Source: Trema orientale (lineage: Eukaryota; Streptophyta; Magnoliopsida; Rosales; Cannabaceae). Taken from it: DNA of 64,000 bases. Below, one piece after another: positions 35,176 to 46,041 of this stretch (position 1 is its first letter; each line of letters starts with the position of its first letter). The position numbers were made by a program, and so were the translations under genes. The DNA is taken from positions 599,018-663,017 of the forward strand of contig JXTC01000102.1 in assembly GCA_002914845.1 (NCBI GenBank). Reading direction: 5' to 3'. The notes under the pieces were generated by a model. The model was given only the letters and a program-made list of their open reading frames with translations, was not told the DNA's origin and searched no databases.

Positions 35176-36228
35176 TTTTATTAGGGTCAAAATTTTCCTG
35201 CCACTGGTCCAAAATCGATCAAAACAATCGGGAGAGGTAGCAGAACAATAATAGTCAAGTGGAGGCGCCGTGGGGTTTGGAATCAGGACCGACGATGGTG
35301 GCAAAATTAATTTAGAGTTTGTTGAAGAATAATATATTTTAGGGTTTGTTGGGGAATAATATATTTAAGTAATTTTACATGTGTGGCGTAACAATGTAGA
35401 TTAGTTTTGAAAATATTTATGAATGAATTCTTTTTTTTGTCCTGAGAATTTAGTAGATCTATAAATTTTTCAAATTACATGTACCAATAATAGTTCCATT
35501 TTGGAAGATTGTGTCTTTTTTATAGCCATTAAAAAAGGAAAAAGAAAAGAAAGAATTGTTGAACTTTGGCGAATACTATACCAAAGTTAAGGGGAAAGGG
35601 CCGATGCGTGAACCTACAGCATTGAATAATATTAGGAAGCAACCAAAAAGTAATTAAGGTAAGGAAACAATGTCGGGTCAATACTTCCCCCATTCTTGTC
35701 GTTGACCTGCACCCACTTTCTCTTCTTCCTCTACCTCTAGTAGTATAATATATATAATTATCAATAATATTATAAAAACAGAGACGTAATTAGTAAATAG
35801 TTGAAGGTGAACGAAGTCAAATATTGGGCCGGCCGCGGAAGGTCATCCGGTGGAGATGGGCGGTGGGCTTAGTCTCGGTTACCAGCTATTGGACCCATAA
35901 AGATTTGCCACCAAATTTTTTAATTAATCAGCCCATGTAGGGTAAGGGTACGTACTTCAAATAATAATAATCTATTGCTACGAGTACGAGTATCTACAAA
36001 TAAAATACTTAACAAATAAATTAATAAACCTTCTAGTTCTAAGTCCTGACATGCTTTCGTTTAATGAAGTCCCCTTCAGCCAAAAAAAAGGAAAATGCCC
36101 TGACATAAAAGGCATCATTTTAGTTCAACTTTTTATTAAGACTTAGTTTCACGCAAGTTTTTCTTTTGTCCTAATGCGGACGTTTCATATTTAAGCGTTT
36201 CTTTTAGCTAAAACAGAAAATGAAGTAT

Positions 36229-36436
36229 TTAAGACGTGTTTGGTATAGGATTCTAATCATATTCTTCAACTTCAGAAACAATTTTTATATAGAAAATTAG
36301 AAGAATAATTTTTTTTTTGATATATGGAAGGATAAAAGTTGAAAGGATAAATATTTTATTCTTCTAACTTTCTACGTGAAAGTTATTTTTGAATTTAAAG
36401 AATATAATTCGAATACTATACCAAACGCGCTCTTAA
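36229..36436. mobile_element. MITE with TTTGGTATAG terminal repeats
   Basis: About 208 bases. The left end TTAAGACGTGTTTGGTATAG continues GATTCTAATCATATTCTT. The reverse complement of the right end reads TTAAGAGCGCGTTTGGTATA, then GTATTCGAATTATATTCTT. TIRs are about 35 bases and roughly 80% identical. The outermost TTA/TAA would fit a 3-base Tourist-like target duplication, but this is inference. Confidence 0.75.
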
Positions 36437-36820
36437 TTATCACGTTGATGGAAATTATGAAGTATCGTGTGTTTCACTATTAAAAAAAAAAGAAAAAAAA
36501 ATACCGTGTGGTAATGTTTATCTTTAAAGCGGTATTCAATATATACGTTTAACTTTAAGAGTTTCATAATTTATTTGACTTTTTGGATTACAGTAGTGGA
36601 CATATATGTTTCTATTAGTAACAAATTAAATAATCATTGCTATCATGTATCATGTTATCATATAGTTATTTACTAAAGTACTAATTGAGATATTACTTTC
36701 CTTTTTTTTAAGCAGAGAGATTTTATTAAAACTACCATATAACTAATTAGAATTTTTGTACACTCACTTGATTGTATAGTCCATAATGTTAATAGATCGT
36801 GGCTGCTACATTCCTACTGT

Positions 36821-37670
36821 TATGGGTCATGTTTCAATAGAGATTTTTGTTTTTGCTCCATTGATGGGTACTTTCATTTAGACCCTTGGATTTAAATCTG
36901 ATGGTTATAATGATATTAGTAATTTTATCAAAAAATAAAAATCTAATTAAATATTTATGACTTAAAAAATTAATAACCTATACGTGACTTATGAGTTGGA
37001 ATTTTTTTTTTCCAATCCCTTTTTCATTGTTTTTTCTTTTTTTTCATTCTATTGTTTATTTTTATTAAAAAATAAATAGAAAACCAACTAACCCTATATA
37101 TATCTAGATATTTTTTTTTTCTAAAGAACTAATTGTATATATATTAAATTTTTCATTAAAAAATGAGTCCTTTTTTATAACTTCAAAACTAATATTATAT
37201 ATCCCCTAAAAAAAAACTAATGTTATGTATATATTCTAAAAAAAAAAAGTAACTAACCGTTAATATAAAACTATTAAATACTAATTTTTCTATCAAATTT
37301 TTTTCTTAAAAAAACCATTCTTTCTTTTTTATAATTTCAAAACTAACGTTATTCCCTTTCATTAAAAAAAAAAAAAACCCTAACATTACATCCCATAAAA
37401 AAGCAAAACTAATATTATTTGTATTCTCAAAACAATTACTTATTCATATTAGTAACATAATATGTTCAGATTAAATGAAATTTAAAAAATTAAACTTATA
37501 AGTTAAAATCAAAAAAAGAAAAGAAATAAATAAAAAAGAAAAATAATTGAATAAAATATTAATTGATCATAAATATATAAAATTACTTGCTATTGTAGGT
37601 CATATTCAACTTGATAATCTTACCCATCCATAGAGTAAAAATAAAAATCTCCATTGAAACATCACCCATA
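36821..37670. mobile_element. 850 bp non-autonomous TIR element
   Basis: The left end TATGGGTCATGTTTCAATAG, then AGATTTTTGTTTTTGCTCC, is matched by the reverse complement of the right end, TATGGGTGATGTTTCAATGG, then AGATTTTTATTTTTACTCT. The TIR runs about 48 bases with few mismatches. Both ends abut TA. The interior is extremely AT-rich with no open frame. TA flanks would fit a mariner/Tc1-like origin, but the TIR sequence is not one I recognise. Confidence 0.75.
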
Positions 37671-38587
37671 TATATATATATGACGCTTAACTTCTTTTAC
37701 TTGTATGGGATTGCTTTGTTAACGCCACAAGCAACTTGGGATGTACATTAACATTTGGCAGTTAATGGCAGTGGAATTACATTTTTTCTAGCTAGATCTC
37801 ATTTTGAGGGGGTGGTACTCCGGTATTGGAAACGCTTTAACTCCAAGCAATATTTGCAGGAAAAGTAAAAATGTTGTGTGAATCACTGAATTGCAAGTTT
37901 ATTCCGTTGTTGTCAAATTACTCTTGATTATATTTATTCATTAATTTGAAAGTATCCAATCAATTTATATGGGGTTCTCTTTAATAGTTGAGTTATGGGC
38001 AGGTAGTGGGCACATGAGCCCCCGTATCTAACCAAGAAGTACAAATCTTCTTCATTCACCCCCAACCCACTACTAAAACATTATGGTTTTATTATGTACG
38101 TCTACCATAAGCACATGACACATCTCATATGAGCTACAAAATGATGAATCAAAACTAATATATTTATATAAATAATATAGTAAGCTTTTTGTTTTACGTA
38201 TGTGCTAACAAACAAACCCAATGCATAAGATCTTCTTTTTCCTTTTTTTTGGAGGGGGTGAAACATAAGATCTATATATATATCTCAGATATTAGTGCAT
38301 ATATATATACGTATTGGTGTAGTTAGAGGTTAGCAGACTCATGCATGATAAGGGGGTGGGAAGTATTGCGTGGTTAATTTTTATAAATATATTTTTGAAG
38401 ATATACGTACATGCAACATGCATATTTTCTATATGGAGCCCTTCCTACCTGACAAACCGTCTCCCAAAAGTATTCCCGACCCTGTCATGTGGTTTGGACA
38501 AAAACAAGGTTTATTTATTATCTGGACTACCGGAGAATATGATTCTTATGATTATGTATAAGTATACAGTGTATATATAGGTCGACA

Positions 38588-38790
38588 ATTCGGTAGGTAT
38601 TTTCTTTTTATTTACGTATATATATATTTTTAGTCATTGTATCATAATCTAATAATAATCTAACGGCTATAATAACGTACATAAAAAAACGTATATTATT
38701 AATATTATTTTATTTTTTTATTTTTTACTATACGCGGATGATAAATTTTAATTGATCAAAATAATAAGAAAAAAAAAGATACCTACGAAT
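38588..38790. mobile_element. MITE, family B copy 2
   Basis: About 203 bases with TIRs ATTCGGTAGGTATTTTCTTT and, reversed, ATTCGTAGGTATCTTTTTTT. The interior follows the same order as the copy at 18452-18681 (ATCATAATCTAATAATAATC, CGTATATTATTAATATTAT). Confidence 0.75.
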
Positions 38791-39318
38791 GGTGCCCATA
38801 TATATAGATATATTTTCTTAATGCACATGTAATTATTGACATAGTTCCATGTGTCGATAGCGAAAAAAAAAGTTGCATGTGTAATTGCACGCATAATGTT
38901 GGTTTACCCTCATAGATATTATTTGGCAAAAACTAATTTTGATTTTTGATTGCAAAAACTCTAGTTCTATATAATATGATGACTGAGAATATCCTTTTAG
39001 AAGACGACCGAAACACCATGACTCAATTGGCGGTTCTGTTATATGTTCCTTTTATTGTGGTGGCGTCATAAATTTCTTAGATTATTCACACATGCATTTT
39101 GATTAACTGAAATTTTTATATTTTTTCTTAACTAATTAACCCACAGATTGTCGGCTGTAATATTCCGTTCGTGTCCGTTTGCGTGTTTTGCTATTATTAA
39201 GAAATTGGTAGGTTTTATGTCAAATCATATATTCTTTAACTGAACAGGAGGAAATTTTCTAATGCATCGCAAAGTTGTAAATAATAGATGTATTTTATAT
39301 TCGGCATGATCATTTTCC

Positions 39319-39480
39319 TTTTTTTTTTTTTTTTTTTTTTTTTCTTTTTTTGATGAAGCCTGCCATCACAACAGAATAAGCACTTTTCAGCAGCCTATAG
39401 ATAAGGAAAAAGAAATTGAAAGTAAGCAAAACATGAAGCGAAGGATTAGCAAATTAAAAACGTGGAGGATCTACTTTCCT
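39319..39480 (-). other. possible non-LTR retroposon 3' end
   Basis: A T-run of about 30 bases is followed by non-repetitive, more balanced sequence (GATGAAGCCTGCCATCACAA and on). Read on the minus strand this is sequence ending in a poly(A) tail, as LINE or retroposed copies do. No reverse-transcriptase sequence was seen. Confidence 0.25.
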
Positions 39481-40399
39481 AGTTTCCTTATGGTTCTACA
39501 AAAGTGTCTACAACAAACTACTCAACCATTAGAAAACACTCATTCATGATTCATTCATACTTTGTTCACACGTTTTGATTTATTCAAAAGCTATGACCAG
39601 GCGTTTTTTTTATTTTTATTTTTAGCGAGTAATTTTCCTTGTTTTCCATTTTTGTTGTGTTATGTTTTGTTTTTATGGCATAATTGGTAAAAAAAGTAAA
39701 TACACTCGAGAAAAAGACTGTGTATCACACTGGTGGCCATTTCTCGCATATTGATTGGTGAAAAAAGTTAAAAAGAAATTATTAATTATTGTTCTTTTTC
39801 AGCAGTTAGATTCGGACGTGATTACCGGTGTATGTATAATCTATTTGCAGACAAGGCGTTGAGTTAAAAAATTGAAAGTGGCAAAAGGTAATTCGATTAT
39901 ATATTATAAAAAAAGAAATATTATTAAAAAAAAAAGGAAGAAAAGATTAAAGACAGTAAAATGAATATACGCGAGGAATAGGGCCGAGGAAGGTGTTACG
40001 GATTGGCGGGAGGGGAGTGAGGTGACGAGTCAGCAGCAGGACCCGACGACTTTCACATTTTCAAACCCAATGAAAAGCCAACACGTTATCATAGTTAAAA
40101 TTTAGCTATAGCTTTCTAGACAGACAGAAAATGGCAGTGGAGGAAAGTGGTAGTCGCGCTGGTCAAGGTGGGCTAGCTGCTCTGACCGCCAATCTCAGCC
40201 TCGGTCAAATCTCTCATACGAAAATCTCTGTACAACAATAATATATATATTAGTATTATTATTATAATATTAGTGGTATTTTCCATACTATAATACGTTA
40301 TATTTTTCATGTAATAGAATTTAGATTAAATATAATCCCCAATCCAAACACCTAAAAAGGAGACTGTTAGTGAAACAAAGTCAAGGCTCAAGACACACC

Positions 40400-41284
40400 T
40401 CCCTCCGGCGCTTTTATCCTACGCACCCCCAACCCCACCCCTTTCTGCTTATCCTGCACATCCTTCGCTGGCTTCCAACCTCAGATCTCCACCTCCAGCT
40501 CCTCAACTCCCAACTTCTGATACTTCTCTGATCTCTCGGTACGCTCGATCTCTCTTTCTGGCTCTGTTTTTATTTTTCGTTTTTTTTTTTAAAATTTATT
40601 TTTTGGGTTGGTTGTGCTCATTTCCCGAGACAAATCGGACTTGGAGTTCTTCGATGTCAGAATTCTGGTCACCGGAAGTGATCTCTTCCGATTTTAATGT
40701 TTTTTTTGCCCTTTATTTTCACGTAAAGATGATAACTTTATCTAAGTACAGGGAAAGAAATTGAAATTTTCTGTGGTGATTAGTTTGATTAATTCCACAC
40801 CAAATTACCGGAGAGGCTCTAGCTTCGACTGATGCCATAATTTTCCTTTTATTTATTTATTTAAAGTTTATACTAGAATTTTAAAGAAAATAGGGAAGAG
40901 AGACTGTTTGAATTTCATGAGACTCGTCAATTATAAGTCAGGGAAAATTTTGAAAAATAATAATAATAATAATAATAAATAGCTTAAGCATCCAAAAGAC
41001 ATTATAGTATATGCATTGAGCAAATAGAGTGACAAGATGTTTTTGTTTTGTGTTTTATTATAGTAAGTACTCGCATTAATAGATTTGTTAGATGTATTAA
41101 CATTCATGTTTCTCTTCTAATGGATCTTTCTGCGCTGAATTGGTTCTTATCTCAAACACTTGAGCTAGTCTTCTTTCATTTCTGTTTTCTGTTTCACATG
41201 TAATATATTTATTAAGCATTGATTATTTGATTAATTCGAATGGAATTTGTTTTTGGGATCAGCTATCATTGAGAAAACAGAATC
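40400..41284 (+). other. 5' leader and leader intron of PTI1-like gene
   Basis: A pyrimidine-rich leader exon ends at 40538 (CTCTCG/GTACGC). The intron then runs to an acceptor at about 41262 (TTTTGGGATCAG) or 41280. The coding ATG is at 41285. The promoter TATA could not be fixed. Confidence 0.5.
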
Positions 41285-43785
41285 ATGAGTTGCTTCAGCT
41301 GTTGTGAAGATGATGACATGCATAAAGCAGCCGAAAGTGGAGGTTCATACCCAATGAAAAGTTCAGCAGGTACTCCACTTTACTAAACTAGAGGTCTCTT
41401 GTCAAAGCTCATTCATTGCAACCACTATGCTTGCCTTAAGGGGAAAAAACGTAACCGGGGATTATGGTTATTTTGGTTCATCAAGGTTTGAGACTTGATG
41501 CTTGTATAATATTTCCTAAGAGGTTCAGATTTGCATGAGAATATGTGTGCCCGTGTTGTTTACTCTCTCTCTCTCTCTCTCTCTCTCGTCCTTGTTGGCG
41601 AGGCTGATTCTGTGTACTTTCCTCGCTACAATGGTATACTTGTTTTGTTATGCATTGTTTGGCACATATCTGTCTGTTTTGAGTATGGTAGTTTGCGTTT
41701 CTTTATGCCTTTTTGTTTCTGTCCATATGTTATTGGTACCAGACTGAAATGAATTTTATGATATAGGAAACGATGGGGGTTACCATGCCTCAGAAACTGC
41801 ACCTAGAGGTTCTCAAACAGTGAAAGTTCAGCCTATCGAAGTTCCTGCTTTACAAGCAGATGAACTTAAGGAAATCACAGATAATTTTGGGACTAATGCT
41901 TTGATTGGAGAGGGCTCTTATGGAAGAGTATACTATGGAGTACTTAAAAGTGGGCAAGCTGCAGCAATCAAGAAACTAGATGCCAGCAAACAACCAGATG
42001 AGGAGTTCTTAGCCCAGGTTTAGCTACAGACTGTTGTTTGATTCTCTTTACATGCCGCTGCAGGATTTACGATTCATTTTGCAATTTGATGTTTAAATCT
42101 ACAGGTCTCAATGGTATCGAGGCTGAAACATGAAAATTTTGTTCAATTGCTGGGTTATTGTGTTGATGGGAATTCACGGATTCTTGCTTATGAGTTTGCT
42201 TCTAATGGATCTCTTCATGACATTCTACATGGTTAGTGAGACGACTTTCAAAGTTTAGTCATAATGATTGGAGTTTCTGGCTGCACACTTTTAAAGTCAG
42301 GAGAGATTCCTTAAATTTTTGGTCCATTATTTATATTTCGTTCTCTTCAATGTGATCTCATGCAATGTAACCAAATGAGAGCTCTCATTTCTGAAAGTTC
42401 TGGAAGTGAATTTTATGTGTATCATGTGTTCACGCAGGGAGGAAAGGTGTTAAAGGAGCACAGCCTGGTCCGGTTCTGTCATGGGCACAACGAGTGAAAA
42501 TTGCCGTAGGGGCTGCGAAAGGGCTAGAGTATTTGCATGAAAAGGCTGACCCTCACATCATCCATCGTGACATCAAGTCTAGCAATGTACTAATCTTTGA
42601 TGATGACATTGCTAAAATTGCAGACTTTGATTTGTCAAACCAAGCTCCTGATATGGCAGCACGTCTTCATTCCACTCGTGTTCTAGGAACCTTTGGTTAT
42701 CATGCCCCTGAGTAAGCCCTTTATGGATTCTTTGACTCAAGTTTTTATCATACATATGCTTATATCCACACATATGTACATACGATTGTATCCATATGTG
42801 TAGAAACATGCTGATATGTATATGTGTCTCTGAGTGTTTGTCATACATATAAATATACAGCGGAATCTCTCAGCAAAAGATATAAAGATTCAATGTAATC
42901 TTATAGTGGTGTTTGTATCCATGTATGTGTGCTTGGCTGTGTGTATATTCTTAATGTCATATACATGTAGATACTTTATCATGCCTGAGCATCCAAAGAT
43001 CTCATGTAGGAACTACTTTACTTGTTTGTTCCTTGGTTGGTAAAATGCATGATGCTTCTTTTATTTCCGACAATTCTGAAGGTTGTAAAATTCAGATTTA
43101 TGTTCCTCTCCCAAGACTCTGAATTTTGTTTCTTGTCTTTGTTGGTCTAGTAAATCAACCTTAGTGTTAATTTAATTTTGAGTGTTCCAATTTTCCTGGT
43201 TGGCAGATACGCAATGACTGGACAGTTGAATGCAAAGAGTGATGTTTACAGTTTTGGCGTTGTTCTGCTTGAACTTCTGACTGGGAGAAAACCTGTTGAT
43301 CATACATTACCACGTGGACAACAGAGTCTAGTTACATGGGTACTAATCTCTTTGCTGTTCTTATAACTATGATATTTCCGTGCAACTGAGCTGACTAATT
43401 GCTGGAATATGTTAGGCTACCCCTAAACTTAGTGAAGACAAAGTTAAACAGTGCATCGACGCAAGACTTGGGGGAGACTATCCTCCAAAGGCTGTGGCAA
43501 AGGTAAATGCTTGCTTGGCTTTTGAAAAAGAATGAGGGACTGATCTGAGGGGGGTTGTTGGATGACAAATAATCAGGGTTTTTTTACCATGCATTATTGT
43601 TAAAACAATAAAATCTCTAATACTTGAAGCGGTTTCTTTGTTTTTTAAAACAGATGGCTGCTGTTGCTGCCTTGTGTGTTCAATATGAAGCTGATTTCCG
43701 CCCAAACATGAGCATTGTTGTAAAGGCTCTCCAACCCCTGTTAAACGCGCGACCTGGACCCGCCGGTGAAACACCGAGTTCATAA
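41285..43785 (+). CDS. PTI1: PTI1-like protein kinase
   Basis: Seven coding exons (41285-41369, 41767-42017, 42105-42231, 42438-42711, 43207-43339, 43416-43502, 43654-43785) encode 362 residues. PTI1-like kinases are small receptor-like cytoplasmic kinases first known as substrates of the tomato Pto resistance kinase, and they also act downstream of AGC kinases. The N-terminus [10 protein letters not shown] has clustered cysteines, a likely S-acylation site for membrane attachment. Kinase landmarks are the glycine loop [11 protein letters not shown] (76-86), Lys97 in [15 protein letters not shown] (197-206), and APE (244-246). The metal-binding DFG is DFD (217-219, in [11 protein letters not shown]), a known hallmark of this subfamily. 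The tail is short (PAGETPSS). The ORF upstream with a TC-microsatellite belongs to intron 1. Confidence 0.95.
41562..41588 (+). repeat. (CT)n microsatellite
   Basis: About thirteen CT units in the first coding-region intron of the PTI1-like gene. Confidence 0.9.
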
Positions 43786-45310
43786 ACCTCTTTTGATTTT
43801 CTGAGCGTGTGCATCTGCGCATGCTTGCGAGCATTATAAATATAACAAAGGGATTCTTCCTAAATGTATTGGAATATTTATTGGACTATCTTGCATATGA
43901 TTCCATTGTTTACAAGTATTTGATTTGTTCATAATTTTCCGGGGCTATTTCTCTGTCAATGTCAATTTATTATTATTATGGGTTCTATATATATTTTCCT
44001 TCACGATCCCCACCTTGTTTTCCTCTCCCCTGACTGGTTTACATCTAAAATGATGTAGTTCTCTTGTTTAATAGTCCTTGATTATTCTGGGCAGAACGAC
44101 AATTTTCGGATACAAGGAGTTCCTTTGAAATGCTTTTGGCAATACTGTCTTTCTCTTTGATGTGTAAATATAATAAGATTTGGCTTGGGAAATTGTTTTG
44201 ACCTTTTTATGGAAAAATAAAAAGAAGCCAAAAAAGCTGAAATTCGCCCAAGGGAGCACGAGTATGTAGCAATAGGGACCAACCCTTGACTGGATATTTA
44301 TTGTTTATTTATTAGTTACGAGGATTGCAACAAGAGGATTTCTTATAGTTATAGGTGGTGTGGTTAAAGAGCATAATGCGATGAGCTGGAGCCGAACTGT
44401 TTATTCAATTAAAGTAAACTGGAGGGATGCGTAAGCCGTAAGGCAATGCTTAATTTCAAGTCAAAACCCACAAAACGGAAATGAAAAAACCACATAAAAT
44501 GGGACTATAATTGAAAAAACAATTGTTCAAAAAAAAAAAAAAATTGAAAAAACAAAGCTGAGCATAGAATTTGAGAAAATTAGGATCAACAGCATATTAT
44601 GTTATATAAGTAAGGGAAACTGAAATAAATAGTAGTAATTTTGATTAAAATGTCTTTTTTAAGAGTGATTTGAAAATGACTTTTTTAGTAGTGTTTTAGT
44701 ATTTTGTGACCTTATGTGACGGAAGGTCACACAATTTGTGACTATTGATTAATCTTAAAAAAGTTATAATTTTATAGTTACAAATTATGTAACTTATTAT
44801 CATATAATTTGTGACACTAATAGAAATGTCAATTTGAAAAAGACTACTAAAAAATTATTTTGTTCCAAATTAGTATTATCTAGGTTGATTTTCCTATAAG
44901 TAAGCGTATATTTGTGGGTCAGTAACACAGAGTGGGGGGCAATAAAGAAAGTCCAGCGGGCCATTGAGCCCAAGGATCCAGGCCCCGAGAGATATATATA
45001 TAATTGGGCCTCTTTCCCTATAGATATCATCAAGGGATAAGGGAGGCCCAAGGGCTGTTTGCTGTTGCGTAAACGTAAGAAAGGAAAGAGAGGAGGAGGA
45101 GGAGTTCGAGATCTCGTGAGGATGGCGTCGTACGACGACGTTTGTTTTTAAGGCACATTCACATTATTTGGGGAGGGAGGGACTAGGGAGGGAGGGAGGG
45201 AGGGAGCTCCGCTCGCTCGGAAAGTTATATAGTTTTGCCCGGCCAAAATCTCTGCGCCTTCTTCTTCTTCTTCTTCTTTCTCCCCTTATAAACCAAAATC
45301 AAGAACCTTT
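43786..45310. other. spacer between PTI1-like gene and transporter
   Basis: The left part is the PTI1-like 3' UTR. The middle is AT-rich, with A-runs and a weak inverted arrangement (TTTTTTAGTAGT near 44682 and its complement near 44845) that may be an old MITE. The right part (from about 45060) is a GC-richer promoter with GGGA repeats. No gene was seen. Confidence 0.55.
45170..45206 (+). repeat. (GGGA)n tract, G-quadruplex candidate
   Basis: Seven or so GGGA units with one interruption (GGGACTAGGG), about 140 bases before the putative TATA box of the transporter gene. Four or more GGG runs with one-base loops satisfy the usual G-quadruplex pattern. Confidence 0.8.
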
Positions 45311-45311
45311 T

Positions 45312-45320
45312 TATATATAA
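45312..45320 (+). promoter_or_regulatory. candidate TATA box of transporter gene
   Basis: TATATATAA downstream of CT/TTC-rich sequence. Transcription starting near 45345 would give a leader exon ending at 45457 (TTTACAG/GTAACC) and a leader intron up to about 46020. That intron holds two long T-runs flanked by a duplicated GGAAATCAAAT word. Confidence 0.45.
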
Positions 45321-46041
45321 AATAGATTAAATATAAATTATTAATATATATTAAAGAGATTCGTTCTGCTGTTTTTCTCTACTCTGCCTCTTCTTCTTAT
45401 TCTTCTTCTTCTTCTCGGTTTCCTTCCACATTGTCTTTGTACGGATCAGATTTACAGGTAACCTCTCTTATTCTCTCAACCATTCCGTTATTTTCCATGT
45501 TTTTCTTCTTCCATTGCTTCTCTCTCTCTCTCTCTGTATCTGTATGTATATTTGTTTTCTCTGGTTTTTGCTATTTATATATATAATTTTGCAAAATTTG
45601 TATCTGGTGCTAATTTGTGCCTGGGAAATCAAATGCGGTGGGTTTTTTTTTTTTTTTTTTTTTTTTTCTCGTTTTTCTTTTTTTTTTTTTTTTTCCCTGG
45701 AAATCAAATTGGGTGGGTTTTTTTTTTTTTTTTTTTCTAATTGAAGTGGAGCTCCATTAATTCTGAGTAGTGAGAATGTGAGATGCAGTTGGGTTGGGTT
45801 TGGATCCAGCGTTGGTCTAGGCCTTGTTCCCCAAATCTGAGTTTTTATGCTTTGGACATTTTCTAACTCTTGATGCAACTAGAATGTTTTATATAGTGAA
45901 ATGTTGATGTTTATTTCATGCTTGTTTGTTTTGCATTGAATTGTATTGCGGACAGTAATAGTAGTGTGTGGTTTATGATTAGATTAGAATTAAAATAAGA
46001 GGAGCGGACAATCACAGTCACAGTGGAGTGGAGTGGACACA

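Larger units (their letters stand above)
31601..40400. other. gene-poor, AT-rich region with transposon remnants
   Basis: About 8.8 kb with no recognisable gene on either strand. It contains TIR elements at 33628-34178, 36229-36436, 36821-37670 and 38588-38790, a TCGA-rich patch at 35070-35175, a long T-run at 39319-39352 and many A/T homopolymers. The right end (39950-40400) is less AT-rich and probably includes the PTI1-like gene promoter. Open frames reach at most 80 residues and show no protein-like pattern. Confidence 0.6.

Noticed and set aside
44640-44880. Inverted repeat between PTI1-like and transporter genes
   Set aside because: Only a 12-base word (TTTTTTAGTAGT) is clearly mirrored. 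The rest is AT-rich chance similarity, too weak to list as an element.
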